Shown here one piece after another: positions 33,076 to 44,975 of a stretch of DNA of 64,000 bases (positions are counted from its first letter, which is position 1; every line of letters starts with the position of its first letter). This stretch comes from Cylicocyclus nassatus (taxonomy: Eukaryota; Nematoda; Chromadorea; Rhabditida; Strongylidae), in NCBI GenBank assembly GCA_958299035.1, contig CATQJL010000223.1, forward strand, positions 73,205,006 through 73,269,005. The letters run 5' to 3'. The translations under genes were made by a program, and so were the position numbers. The notes beneath the pieces were generated by a model. It did not search any database, had not been told where the DNA came from, and saw only the letters and a program-made list of their open reading frames with translations.

Positions 33076-33413
33076 TGAAGATTTACCGCGTTTAGCTACA
33101 ATTTCCCATTCATTGAACAAACTTCTTAGAAAAGATGCAGCGTTTCTTTGGAGCAAGGAGTAAGAAATAGCATTCCAAGCATTAAAACATGCCCTAGTGG
33201 ATGCGCTTGTTTTAGTGCTTCCTATTCTAGGAAAACCCTATATCATCCACACCGATGCATCAACCATCGGTCTCGGCGCGTGCCTCCTACAAGTCAATCC
33301 GGAGACTAGTAGTGTATATTTGATCGCACATCGCAGTCGCCGTTTAAAAAGGCATGAGAGGAATTACGCAACTTTTGAGTTAGATTTTCTACGGTTGCCA
33401 ATAGTTCCACAAT
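33076..33413 (+). pseudogene. Gypsy-type reverse transcriptase/RNase H remnant
   Basis: The frame reads SHSLNKLLRKDAAFLWSKE, then a stop (33161-33163), then in the same frame EIAFQALKHALVDALVLVL, KPYIIHTDASTIGLGACLLQ and RRLKRHERNYATFELDF. This is the junction between the RT connection and RNase H of Ty3/gypsy polymerases (TDAS..GLGA..LQ and ..ERNYxTxELE). The rest of pol, gag and integrase were not found. The remnant is far more decayed than the LTRs, so it was probably carried as non-coding cargo. Confidence 0.7.
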
Positions 33414-33419
33414 GTTGAT

Positions 33420-36400
33420 AACTGATCACGCCCAAATCGATCATGCATAGATCAGATCTCATGTTATTTAAATTCAAGAGCTGATACTCATCGTCTTTTT
33501 CAAGTTATTCAAGTAGATTGATAGCCTCGATTTTGAGGAACAGTCACCATCTATCAAAAATAAGATGACAATCATTGCTGCTCTTGAAAGAAAAATCCAG
33601 TAGTCTTTGTCCTTCGAATCTATAGTCAAAATAATGCGCTTCCATATTGTACCCAAATAACTGCGTTCTAATATGTGCAAATGCAAAAACAGCGAGTCTT
33701 GCTTCATAAAGGCAATCAATTCTGTTGGATACTCCGCCATATGCATTAATCTTTAGACGCTTGAACTTGAAATTTTTGAATTAGTTCAACTTTGGAGTAC
33801 AGATTCTAAAAAAAACTAACGATCTGAGTTACTTAACATCCTCTGCTTCTAACATTCATACTCGTTAAGCTATACTTATAAGTAGTGATATATCATCAAA
33901 TTCTTATTGTAAAAAAAACAACCAAAATTATCGGTCCTTTGCTTGTGGTTTAGATGGCAGAAAAAAAAAGCGCAATCAAGATGAAATCTTATATCCTTTA
34001 ATTTTTCATTGCTCCAAGGTTGGAAACGTTAGATATAGAGATAATAATAATGTTATCACATTTGCGGTAGCATCCTTTCCTCAAAAATAGAATTACCATA
34101 CTTTCAGCTCAAAAAACCTCAAAATTCTACAAAAAAAATTAGAGGAAAGGATGCTACCAAGTGACTAAGTGAAAAAGCTTCCTTGAATGATTAAAAGTTT
34201 GGAAGTGATTTTTTTGAGTTTTTGTACATGCTAATGTTCTTAATCACATTGTTTTGCTCCTACCACGTCTACTTGGTAATATTTCGAGCCTTCAATCACT
34301 TTCCTCTTCAACTCAAACTGCCAAACATTTCTTTAATGAGAAACGACCTGATGCCAATTTCGAATTAAAATTTTCTTGAAATGCCTAAAAAAAAAAAGAA
34401 AACAAGAAAAGCGAAAAAAAATCGCCAGGTTATTCATTTCAATTTCAAAACACTTTCGAAAATTTCATTCTTGTGGACGCCATGCATTTAAAATATTGCA
34501 ACTCTCTGCATCAGCTACACGGTGCTTGCATATACATTTGCTTAGAACTGACAATTTTCCAACTTTGTTGTAAATCTGAAAAAAAAAACTAAAAAAATTT
34601 TGCACGATCAACTTTTAGGGTTTTGCTCCACAAAGTTCTTAAAATACAGAATTAATATCAGACCCAACATCCAACTCCATCTTCTTTGAGAAGAAATTAG
34701 GACAGCACTGCTTAAACAACTTTGCACTATTCATCAGTATTTAGTAACTTTGGTTGTGTTCATCCATTTTCTAAGGGAAAAAGGCTATCCTATGAGGCTG
34801 AACAATTTGAGAATATCGCGCCTTCTTTTTTTTCTTTTAATCTACATCAGAAATTTCAAGCAATTGTTGGTATACGCAAAATGCGGTTGTAACACAGCAG
34901 GAAAGGAGATTTCTTTCACTTTTAATAGTTTTCAGATCACAATACTTAGTATGTTCACATAGTGTTTGCGAAATGTGAAGTAGAATTGTTTTCAGAGAAC
35001 ATTTCTGCTGAAAATTCTGAAATAGAAAGAGATAAAGTTTCTTAACAAGGTTGAACTCTTCATAATAGGAAAAGTGGATAGTTATTCATAGTGTCCAGTT
35101 GCTAGAAGTTTTTTCTCTCATCATAAAAATGTATTCAGGAAGAAACTACTATTCAAACCAGCCCTCATACCAGAACAGACCAAATTTTTCGCTCAAGAAA
35201 AATACCATACCACATGAAAATCAAATCTTTATGTTTCCTTTCCTCAAATTCCGGCTCGATATTGATTATGTAATATCTAAACCAATCTAAAACTCGAGAA
35301 TGTTGTTTAAAAAAACATTTTTTTTGCATGGGTTATCTGTATTTCCACATGTACCTTCAAAAAGAAAAAAATCAAGCATCCTAGTCTCTAAATTGAACCT
35401 CACGAAAAATATAAATTAGTGCAACAAATTCAATAACAAACATTCTTATTTTCAATTTTTTCGCACATTCATTAATGCATAAATAATCTCGATCGAAAAG
35501 CTCTGGGCTATAACTAGACTCCGGACAAAAACTCACACTCACATTTTGGCAGTAAGATTTCTAACTTGAAATTATTTTTTTCACAAGAGCTACGAACTTT
35601 TCAGTCATCCACTTTCCGAAATTTGTCATCCATCAGAGAAACCTCTGATTCTTTTGCAGAAGCGTTCATAAAAATCTCCGAAAACATTTTCAAACTAAGA
35701 AGAAAGACATTTTCAAAGAAAACAAAACATTAAACTTAGTTTGCAATTTTTTTTGAAAATCGTCATGAAAAAAACTTTTTTCTTAGAGGATGATGTGAAA
35801 TGTGCAACCTTTCTGGTCTGTCTTTTCAAAAAAAAAAGAGCCAGCAAGATTATACTTTCTTTCAGCAAAAAGACAAACTTTTTAATTCAATCTATAGAAG
35901 TTAAAAAAAAGCAGATCCTAAGATTCCGCAGTCAATTTTCAAATAAGCTTCTTAAAATTTGCAAAAAAAAATTTCCATATCAATCTTATCACAAAAAAAA
36001 ATTTTCAGGTGCCTTACTGAGCCACTGAAAAATCCAAAACTATCAGTTTTACCGAAAAAAGAACTTTTCACTTTGATTGCTCATTTTAAATGTATCTGTT
36101 TTACACCACAAGTATCGTCGCTACATACCAAGTGATAAAATGACACCTTTTTTTTGCAAATCGTACTAATTTTGAGAGTGTGAGCAAGGCTAGCATGATA
36201 AAGTCTGAAATTACTATTTACTGCTTTCGCACCCTTGAATTCAACGACAGTAACCAACAGCTCGGCCAAGCTCAGTTTCTGCATGTTAAGAAAATTCAAA
36301 GGTAGTGATGGCAGTTTAGTCAAAAAGATTATGCTTCTGGATGAAGGTTTTTTTTTGAAAGATTTCGAGTTGTTTCCATGACGTAATTTTTTCTATTGAT

Positions 36401-38484
36401 TGTGCACAAATCTGATGAAAAAAAAAACTTTCTTTTACAAAATTCGTTCATCGTCCTGTTTGCATTGACTTTTTGAGTTTGACAACCCGAAAGAGCAAAA
36501 AGTTTTTTTTCTCTAAGTAATTCACATCGGCTCGTTGCCTCAGCATTTCTGGATAAGACCTGTAATCACACACTCAAACAATGAAGAAGCTCGCAAAATG
36601 GTTGTAAAACATGCATCGATTGTAACAGTTCATTGAAAACCGCGCTCATGACTTTGATTCTAATTAATGGACACACTATTGGTAAGAACATTGGAATATA
36701 GCAGTTCCTCCAGTTTTGTGCAATTGCACAAACCAAGTCTGCATTACCTTGTTAGACGTAGCAATCAGAACTACAATTAAAAATATTTTCAGAGAATATT
36801 ACTTGTAGCTAAATGGGGATTGTTTTCAGAGAACAATTCTCTTTTATCCGAAACGCTTCACAGAAGAAATAACTTGCTGGTAGCTAAAAAAAAAAATTCT
36901 CAGTGCTTCTGAACATGTTGAGATATCCAGATTGATATTCTGATCGGAAGCAATGACCGCATTTTTTCTAAAGGTGATCTGCCGAAATTGACCATAAGTG
37001 ATGGAAGGCATAGTTTTTTGTCGCACCGAAATGCGTTCTTGGGAATGAAAAAGAAACTATTTAGAACATTCCACGTCACCCAGTTCTTATTTTTCCCTAG
37101 AAAAGGATGGTAATGATTCCTTTACAGATTTCAGCAGAATTCAGGAACAATCACACCATAAAATTTTCTGTATTGGATCTGGACGTTGAAGAAACATAGA
37201 TAGCTTTCTTAGATTGAAAATTAGTCGTGAATTACCACACATGATGTTAGGATCATTTCCCCTGAAGTTTTTACACTTATAACTCAAAAGCTACATATCG
37301 TAGTTTCTGCAGTGGAAACGTTCTGTTCGTATAATTTACTATGCCAAAATGTACTGTTAAAACTTCTGTATAACTTGGTTTGCATTTTCATGTTGTCTAT
37401 GTCGAAAATGGGCTAATGCTTCCAAAAACCACTTTTTTTTCAAAAAAAAAAACAATTAAAAAAGGAAACATCAGAACATGAACGATATCACGTTTGTTTT
37501 GTTCACGAATGTAGTCTTGAATTTCGTCGCAAGACTGCAAGACAATTTTCAAACGCAAAACTCAGTTTGGAAAAAATTCGACTATCAGAGTTTTATTTTT
37601 TCTGCTGCCGGGATATTTCTCAACGTGAGTTTGTTTACACCTGTTTTGCCGCACCGCTGCGATTATCTATAAGCACAAATTTCTTTGAAACGGCAGTTCA
37701 AAGAATGGAAAAAATATTTTGTTCTAGGCAGCGAAAAAAAAATTTCCCTTTTCTCTAACACTCAAAATTTGCCACTATGTTGAATTAAACACAGTTTGTT
37801 GTGCTCAATTCTGCATGTAAATCTTCTTCTCCGTTTTCTAATCGATCGCATTATTTATATGCTGTATAACTATATGTCACTCGGTTCATATTATACAATG
37901 CCTTATTTTATTATACTTGCTAAAATATCACATATTGCTTAACTACTTCATGTAAAATATAAATTCAGAATCACTAATGTCATCCAATATCGCCCAATAC
38001 TTTTGGTTTCTATATAATTTCTGCTCACCACGCTGTTTTTTTATTAACATGTTCTCAACAAGTTCCCTTCCAACCCACAACTTCCTCGTATCAACATTCA
38101 AATACCGGTCACATTATACTCCTGAAATCTCCACGCCAACTAATCCCCTTTGTCGATTTCCGAGAATATAACACGCCTATTCACTTCCTACAACTACATG
38201 TTACTGCCTCTTCCAAGCAGTCCCCTACGTCACATCGTTCATTCCGTATATCTCTCCGCTTGAGGACAAGCTCACTCTATACCCCTAGGATGAGGTGAAG
38301 GTCGTGTTTGGTTATCCAGTCCGCCTAAGCCAACTCCTCTACTCAATCAAGCAGAAGATAATGGTACCAAATCGAAGTTCCTTATGGTCTCGCCGTAACA
38401 CGTGTACTCTTTACACACGTAACTCGGAAGACATTCAATAACAGCCGAACAAGCTCGAGGACGAGCTTTCTGAAGGAATGGAGA
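33420..38484. other. Non-coding interior of the LTR element
   Basis: AT-rich sequence with many A and T runs and no frame above ~95 codons that resembles a protein. Motifs such as GAGAACATTTCTGCTG / TTTTCAGAGAACAATTC recur (34998, 36830). A hairpin lies at 34066-34158. The last ~300 bp (38180-38484) are more GC-balanced and end in the polypurine tract. I see no gene. Confidence 0.5.
34066..34158. repeat. Palindromic mini-element, 17-bp perfect stem
   Basis: GGTAGCATCCTTTCCTC at 34066-34082 and its exact complement GAGGAAAGGATGCTACC at 34142-34158 with a 59-nt AT-rich loop. Size and shape suit a small fold-back element or hairpin RNA. Confidence 0.7.
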
Positions 38485-38701
38485 TGTCGGGACGCAGCTA
38501 AGCTCCGCCTGCTGCTCTCCCGTGAGCTGGCCGAGAAGGTCAGATAAGAGCCAGTGACCCCCTACGACCGCGCACCGTAAGGCTGCTTAGTCAGTCCTCC
38601 CCCTTCCCCTTTCTTGTAATATATGTAGATAATAAATATATATAATACCAACCCGTACCGCTACACATCAAGCTAGGGCCCGTACACCCCTAGACTTGAC
38701 A
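38485..38701 (+). repeat. 3' LTR
   Basis: Second 217-bp copy, base for base the same as 31632-31848 as far as I can compare. It is followed by gattcaaac, the continuation of the interrupted host sequence. Confidence 0.95.
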
Positions 38702-39818
38702 GATTCAAACAGTTCAGTCAGATTGTTTTATACCTTATTTTCTACGAGTAACGTCAAATTGAAGTTCTCTTTCAAAAATCAGCCACCGATGAAATTAATA
38801 AATATGCAACGGGCTCATGAGGTTTGAATAAGAAAAAACATCATGACTAATGGTGCAAATTTACAAGTAACAATTTATTTGAATACATTTTACATCCGCT
38901 CTTGATTATCTAAGGAAATACGGAAACAGCAGTTTTTCTCGGGAATGGAAGGAGAGCAAGAAGTCACTAAACCTGAGGAAGGATTGAATAAGATAAGAGA
39001 TTTTTCACTGATGCAAAGAGATCCTTTTCTGGTCAAATCTAAATCAGATGAGCTGAAAAGAAGAGTTTTAAATAAATCAAATAAGAATATAAAATAAATC
39101 CATGAGATATCACAGACATGAAATATAAACTGACAATCTAATCATAAGAAGCTGGATGTGCAGAAATAGTTCTTATTGTTGTCGTTTTCTCTCAGATAGT
39201 GGAGCGGGCAAACAAAATGAGGGAAAAAAATGACTTTATAACCAGAGCATTTTTTGGCCTCGGCTTTGCAGTGCACAGATCGTTGTTACCGATGTATTCG
39301 CGGGTAGACATTATGGAGTGATGTCTTCTATTTGATGATACCACCAGAAGGCTACATACATATGTAACGTGGTTCATAAAAATTCAGATCAAAAAAGGAG
39401 AAGATAAAGAGAAAGAAGTAAAGCGTTGAGAAATGGGGCTGAGATTTTTGTCTATTTCTATACTTATACAAGTCGAAGTTTGTGACTGCGCTTATCCTAT
39501 GCTCGGAATATAATCTTTTGTGTTGCAACGGGTGATTAAACTTCGCACACATGTGTTTTAGACATTGGCGGAGAGCATAGGCTAGTTTTCGCGACGATTC
39601 ACTGGGCCCTTTTGCGATTTTTTGATTTGTTTACGTATTTGAGAAAATAAAAGCTTATCATGCTTACATCAAGTGTTTTCTCATTGTCATGTAAACGGGG
39701 GCAGTAAAGCTTTTTGCAGCTCCCATGTTTCCTCCTTTCTTAACCTCGGCATAGTTAGTTATAATGTAATGAGTAGTTAGTATGCCAGCACGAGGTTAGT
39801 AGATTTATTGTTAGTAGT

Positions 39819-39860
39819 GGCGGCCTAACGTTTCGACGATTTCGTCTTCTTCAGAGGCCT
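39819..39860 (-). ncRNA. Hammerhead-like core in the Penelope end (tentative)
   Basis: On the minus strand CTGAAGA is followed by the hairpin GACG-AAAT-CGTC and GAAACG. That is the order CUGANGA, stem II, GAAA of a hammerhead ribozyme, and hammerhead motifs are known in Penelope-like elements. I could not pair convincing stems I and III or place the cleavage site, so it may be degenerate or coincidental. Confidence 0.3.
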
Positions 39861-40059
39861 AAAGTGGTAAGAGATTTAGATCTTATGCTCTACCCCACCA
39901 CAAACCTCCTCCACCTCTGGCCAGCCTCGATTCCACCCCCGAATGTTACAAAGAAAAATACGCAAGTACGCAAAAGACGAACTGACCTCCTCCGCCGCTG
40001 CCGCTCAGGTGGATGTTGAATGCGGCCGTCCTCGAGTGCCACTAGTATGGAATACAGTG

Positions 40060-41150
40060 TATACCATATTGATATTATTCAGTGGCATTTTTCAACTCAC
40101 ATAATGCCATAAAAGGCATAAAGTCGTTCGTGATTGACGCGCACTCATTTCGGTTGTTCATGCATCAGTGGCGTACCCACGATTTCGGCTCGGGGGGGGG
40201 GGGCGACAAAATTTTTTTTCGATGAAGGTGCGTGGCGTCAGCCACGCACTCCGAAAGATTTTTTGGTATGCTTCCTGAAATTTTCGGGGGCTCAGGACCC
40301 CAAAATTTCAGAAAAAGGGGGCGTGGCATTAGCCACGCCCCCGAAATAAATTTTTTTATAAGGCTAAATTGAATTTTTAAAAATTTTTAAAAATTATTTT
40401 AATTACTTACAAGTATAAATAAGTCTTTTGCACATTTTTATAACTCATGTAAGTAACTTATAAAAATTTCGCGACCCATTCTCGGGGGGGGGGGGCGCCC
40501 CCCCCTCCCCGCCCCCCCTCGGTACGCCACTGTCATGCATGGATTTCTTGCAAAAATCCAAAATGCCTCGAGAGCTTTTCTACTAGCAGTATCAGACTTG
40601 TATGCCAGTATAGTGCACGTAATTTCGAAGTCTTTACCACAATGGAATTCAACCCTATGTTTACCAAGCGGTGTGGAAAGACTTCCCTGTTTCTTGCTGG
40701 CAAGATGTTCTTTTATTCTCACCCAAAGCGGTCTCCCAGTCTCTCCGATATAAGTGGCGCTGCACTCGATACATTCAATCTCATAGATAACACCAGTCTT
40801 ACCGCAGTCACCAACTTTACCGGATGGACAAACTACACAGTCTTGGATTCTGCAGTAGTTGTCGTACAGTCTGTTACGAACTAGCCGCTTTCTGATGTTA
40901 TCACTAGGAATATCAACTAGAATGATATCGTCTTTCAAGTTCGCACGATTAATGCATCGCCGCACTGCAGCACTAGTCTCGTCAGAAACGAAAGGAAGGC
41001 AAAGAGGTACTTTCTGTTGGTGCTGATTGCTATGAGTGGAAATGGATGGACTTCTGCGTCCTTCTTGGGGCGCGTAACCATTCATTCGAGCAATCTCCAG
41101 CGCTTTACTTTGTGATTCCTTCCGTTCTTCTTCTCCTGTGCATACGTTCG
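40060..41150 (-). pseudogene. Penelope GIY-YIG endonuclease domain
   Basis: The frame contains a cysteine-bearing segment CRIQDCVVCPSGKVGDC, then VIYEIECIECSATYIGETGR (the GIY and YIG positions read IYE and YIG), the catalytic arginine context RIKEHL, and KALEAFWIFARNPCM (E of the motif). A 367-bp MITE interrupts it at residue CM. Beyond it the frame resumes from 40165 with NNRNECASITNDFMPFMALC and ends at a TGA near 40072. Such CCHH-GIY-YIG domains are specific to Penelope-like retroelements. Confidence 0.82.
40166..40532. mobile_element. hAT MITE, CAGTGGCGTACC family, with perfect 8-bp duplication
   Basis: Ends CAGTGGCGTACCCACG and CGGTACGCCACTG; flanks tcatgcat on both sides (40158-40165, 40533-40540). 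It is the 20002-20356 element in inverse orientation, with poly-G/poly-C near both ends and the two GTGGC hairpins. It splits the Penelope endonuclease frame, so it is younger than that insertion. Confidence 0.95.
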
Positions 41151-41757
41151 TTGCCGTTTTGAGACAGCTCTTTTAACAGCGATCGGATGTGCAGAACGAG
41201 CATTGATCAAGATATTCTTGAAACTCTCTTTACGATACCATTTCACACTCGCAGCGCCGTTGAACAGTTTAATTTGTACGTTGAGAAAGGGGAGCCAACC
41301 ATTTCTCGGTTGCTGCCGCGTAAGCTCTATGTGCTGTGACTGTTGATTGAGTAGTCGAAAACACTCATCCATTTCGGATTGTGTTGATGTTATGACGCAA
41401 CAGTCATCGATGTAACGACAATACATAAGAGGCATACGTGACAGCACTGGTTCTTCTATTCTGCTCATGAACAGATCGCCAGTACTGGAGCTAGTCTCTG
41501 TCCCATTGCAAGACCTCTTAGTTGAGTAAAGTATGTTCCTGACCATCGAAAGATGTTACAAGAAAGCATTCTTGGATCAGGAGCATAACCGATCTTGTAC
41601 TCAACCCGAAGGTCTGGATGTTGTTACCAAAGCTGTCCAACATTTCCGAAACTGCCTGCAGAGCTCCTCTTTGCAGCATCACGGAGTTGTGTCCGTAAGT
41701 CATGCATAATATGAAGGGTAGAAGACATCGCAGTACAGTAATAATGCTAGCGAGCAT
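41082..41757 (-). pseudogene. Penelope reverse transcriptase fragment
   Basis: Reads FRWSGTYFTQLRGLAMGQRL (motif B-like RGLAMG) in one frame to ~41470, then after a frameshift FMSRIEEPVL and YCRYIDDCCVIT with the catalytic YIDD, WLPFLNVQI (motif D/E region) and the thumb. The fingers and the first catalytic aspartate are missing because of 5' truncation. A frameshift at ~41130-41150 separates it from the endonuclease. Confidence 0.82.
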
Positions 41758-41779
41758 TACAGCACCTCCCCAATGAGCA

Positions 41780-41811
41780 ATGGTCTCGGCTGGACTGGGA
41801 AAGCCAGCTAG
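41780..41811 (+). mobile_element. Possible Helitron 3' terminus
   Basis: GGCTGGACTGGGAAAGCCAG CTAG followed by T resembles the end of the Helitron at 21262 (GGGTAAGCCAGCTAG|T). The hairpin is short (GGCT/AGCC) and no 5' end was found; the Penelope fragment lies directly upstream. Confidence 0.35.
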
Positions 41812-41954
41812 TATAATATAGAAACTGAATCCTCTCTAGCAAATTACTACTTTCCAGGAAAGAATGGAAGTTTTGTGATATGCTTACGCCTCAAGCATCT
41901 AGCTGGTTTGTGATCTTTCCCTTCAATTGTCAAAATGATTTTGGTAGTGTAGAG

Positions 41955-42028
41955 CAACTTTGAATATTAACGCATTAGTGATCAGAAGCTGATTGATCAA
42001 CTTTGAATATTAACGCGTTAGTGATCAG
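41955..42028 (+). repeat. 43-bp tandem duplication
   Basis: CAACTTTGAATATTAACGC and the following TTAGTGATCAG occur at 41955-41985 and again at 41998-42028 with one substitution. No gene overlaps. Confidence 0.75.
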
Positions 42029-43194
42029 AGCATGAAACGCGTCGAATTTCACATACTTACACATTACTGTAGAACAAAAAGTACGTCCCTAAAAGGCAAA
42101 TCTTGAGCCCTAACTTCACAATTGTGTGGGTTTTCTTTTTTCAAAGCGTTAGAAAATGTGAGCAAACAGAATTAAGTTATCGGTCCTGCCTTGCCCTATG
42201 AGGAAATGACAACATTGACTTAATACTTTGTTAATTTCACTCTTCCTTGATCCTATTTGTACTTCTACAATCGAACCCAATTTATTTTAACTTGTGTACT
42301 TGCACTTCTCTAGGCAATGCCCATTGTCTGATCTCACCTGAAAATACCTTTCTTGTTTTGGTTTTGGGAAAACTCATTACAGTGTATCCGATTAGTTCGA
42401 TTATCATTTTATGAGGTAATTTTCCTTTTGCCTCTTTTATACCCGAAGACACTTCAATCAATTGAGTTCTTACTTCACAATCTTGCTATGATTTGCTGCA
42501 ATACCACAGCCTTCAACACTATCGCCAGCATTTTGTGCGATTTGGTTGGTTCATAACTTTATCTGAAACTTGTAGCTCCTGATTTACAACTCGACTTTTT
42601 TCTATCCCGGAGGTTGACGTATATTAACCTGTTCCGGTTTTGTCTTGCGCATTTTCGCTCCTTTTCGGCAAATAAAGAGCAAAATGAGAAGTGGCAAACA
42701 CAACTCTGCTTTTTTTGCCTAAGACCAATAAATTAGTGCCAATACGCATTCAGTCTATGTCCAAATTCAATAATTCTAATGATATTGCTATGTTTGTAAA
42801 AAAGTTAACAAATTGAATAAGTTCAAGCTAAGATGGCAAAGCCAAAACGCGTAGGCCATATTTAGTCATCTTGCCGCTTTGGTTTCTGTTTACGTGACAA
42901 TAATAGTACCAATACCATAGCAAGAGGCTGGCAACAAACAAAGGCGAACTCTGGAAGCTTGTGAAACCATTTAATTTTCAATTTCTGGTATTAGTATTGT
43001 AGGCTTGTGTAAATCAATCAAATCTTACGTTAGTGCATTGCATTCTCAGATTTCTTTTCTCTGTAGGATATTCTATCTGCTCAAATATGGGAAACAACGA
43101 AGAAGGCTTTTGCACTGCACTGATGTACCGATTTTCTGTTGAACCTGAGTCACCGCCGCAATTTTAGACGATTTTGCAAGCAATCGCAGCAAAA

Positions 43195-43700
43195 TTGATG
43201 TCCTCAGCTCGTGCTGCAGCGAGCTTCTCTAAGGCCTTGCACTCTTGTTTTCGCACTTTTCTTCACATCAACATCAACATTCGTTGAGTCATCCGTATGC
43301 CTCCTAAAGGGCAAGACCATTGAACATTTTCGCTGAGAAACACCATTAGACGGATATCTGGCGGGAGACACCACTCGTCCACTACCATATATAATTCGTC
43401 CCAGTGCAACCACGCCCCAATATACTGTAGGCTAAAGGCAGGAACTGTCATAATGCTCCATTTAACTGCTCTCCTTCTTGGTCAGAGTGTGAGTATTTTC
43501 CTTGTCTTTAAATTGTACTTATTTTGCTCATAGCTGGAATACTTTGCTTCAGGAACCGATTTCCAAAGCCATCTATACCTCGTATCAGCTCTGCTCGATA
43601 TTCGTGACATACTCTCCGTTCTTTTGCAACCGAGATTTCATTTCTTGTGAGGAACTGGCATGCCTTTACTATTCATGAAAAGTTTTGGAGAAGACAACAA
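43195..43700 (+). other. Conserved TATA/mini-exon module, copy 4 (region B)
   Basis: Contains CATATATAATTCGTCCCAGT (TATA-like) and CCAATATACTGTAGG, then donor-like AGAGT|GTGAGT at 43489, a ~65-nt putative intron and acceptor TTGCTTCAG at 43552. The exon begins GAACCGATTTCC and includes GTATCAGCTCTGCTCGATAT. No GGTAAG donor is evident at the end, unlike the other copies. One frame stays open over ~40 codons. Confidence 0.5.
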
Positions 43701-43779
43701 TCGTAAGGGAACATGGCGCTATTCAGATTACACAACCCAAAAATGAAAAATCTCGGAATCCGCTAAAAATTGCAAATAG

Positions 43780-44270
43780 AGGTTTTCACACATGCTGATC
43801 ACGTAAATGATACTCATTTTGCAATGAAGGACCTTTTTGTGCGATTACGGTAGGTATATGTAAGCATGAGTTAACATGCTGATCACCAAATTCACACTTT
43901 TTGCAACATATCTTTGTGGTTACGATAGGTGCACGCTATGGGTCAAAATCATAAACTAACTTCGCCTCCGGCGGTTCTTCAGCACGCTCAGAATTCCGAT
44001 TTCGCAGGTAGCTCCTTTTCTTGGATTACGGTCTTTCTTAGCAAACAGTAGATGATCCGAAATTCAAAATCTGCTCAACACTTTGCCTGGAGGGGTTATT
44101 AATCATGCTGATTACAAATGTCACACTCTCTTTGCCTCTTGAAACCATTTCGCGGAGTCACAGTAGGTGCACAGCAGGCGTATAAAGTATTGAATTTGCT
44201 TTCGACTTTTTGAATCTGGCTGAAACTTTGTGCTTGAGGTTCATCTGACTTGCTGATCATGAATATTGCG
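43780..44270 (+). repeat. ~115-bp degenerate tandem repeat, region B
   Basis: Variants of CATGCTGATCACG occur at 43789, 43876, ~43980, 44104 and 44250, each followed by ACACTTTTTGCA-like, a GTTACGGTAGGTG-like and a GTCAAAATC-like segment. The matching array downstream of the module in region C is at 54120-54620. It begins ~90 bp after the mini-exon in both. Confidence 0.55.
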
Positions 44271-44392
44271 GCTGATTTCTTATGATAAGACCTTTATTTT
44301 TCGATCTTTGTTTTGAAAAAAGCTGTTTGTTTACGTTACTGCGACTTACCATAACATCGCAATAAGGCGTTGTTGCATCATTATGAGCATGC

Positions 44393-44975
44393 TTAAAGGC
44401 AGCGTCCGGGCAAGATCCATCCACCCAGGTTAGCACATAGTTGTAAAGAGGGGCCCATGAGTATCCGATCTGCGTTGGTCCGAATCTTTGAAGTGGCCTC
44501 CAAAAGGAGATACGGGCCTGTGATACAGTCTGCCCCAATCCTAACCAGGCCAAAATCGACATGGCGGGAGCCCGCGCCGCGAGGGTTTCGCGCCACATCT
44601 GCGGCTAGCTAGTCTGCTCTCTCCTTGATCTCTTCACTCTCTGCGACAGCGCGCGTATGCAGCGCAATCCCCTAGCGCTGCGAGCGCGCAAATTCAGCCG
44701 ACGGTTCGGCCTGATCCCGATTGGGGCAGACTGTACGTATCACAAAGTGCCCCTTCGCAGGCAACGGCATTCGTGCAGTTGCAGCTCCTCCCGCTGGCAT
44801 GCGATGGGGACGAGCAATTCGAAACTCGTCCGCTTCTTGAAGAGAGGGTCCCCAAGAATCGGGTTTTTTGAGGGTGTTGAACAATTTGGACTTTACAATT
44901 GTATTCACGGCCACGGGAAGGCCCCAGAATGGCAGAAACATGAGAGGCGAAATTTTGCCCGGACGCTGCCTTTAA
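44393..44975. mobile_element. TTAA-target MITE, 583 bp, GC-rich
   Basis: TTAAAGGCAGCGTCCGGGCA (44393-44412) is mirrored by TGCCCGGACGCTGCCTTTAA (44956-44975). TTAA at both ends fits either the target or the terminus. CGGCCTGATCCCGATTGGGG and CCCCAATCCTAACCAGGCC form an inner inverted pair. Frames of 113, 89 and 139 codons lying in or across it are not supported as genes. Confidence 0.65.

Larger units (their letters stand above)
31632..38701 (+). mobile_element. LTR retrotransposon with identical LTRs and almost no coding capacity
   Basis: Two direct repeats of 217 bp (31632-31848, 38485-38701) start TGTCGGG and end TTGACA. I find no difference between them. The 4-bp target duplication gatt flanks the element (the flanks also fit a 5-bp agatt if the end is shifted by one). 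The internal 6.6 kb keeps only a short Ty3/gypsy-like polymerase remnant (33076-33413), so it is non-autonomous, resembling a LARD. TGG directly follows the 5' LTR (possible primer-binding site TGGAGGTCCTAGGG) and a purine-rich GAAGGAATGGAGA precedes the 3' LTR (possible polypurine tract). Flanking sequence in copy C joins across the insertion site. Confidence 0.92.
39780..41760 (-). mobile_element. 5'-truncated Penelope-like element
   Basis: Minus strand: part of the reverse transcriptase (from ~41640), linker, GIY-YIG endonuclease, and a 3' region with the GTCGAAACGTTAGGCC motif common at Penelope ends. Two frameshifts (about 41470 and 41130-41150) and a hAT MITE inside the endonuclease end inactivate it. 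A Helitron-like CTAG end abuts it at 41811. Confidence 0.8.

Noticed and set aside
40438..40560. Glycine/proline-rich tail of the Penelope endonuclease frame
   Set aside because: This tail is encoded by the inserted hAT MITE; the true C-terminus resumes on the other side of it.
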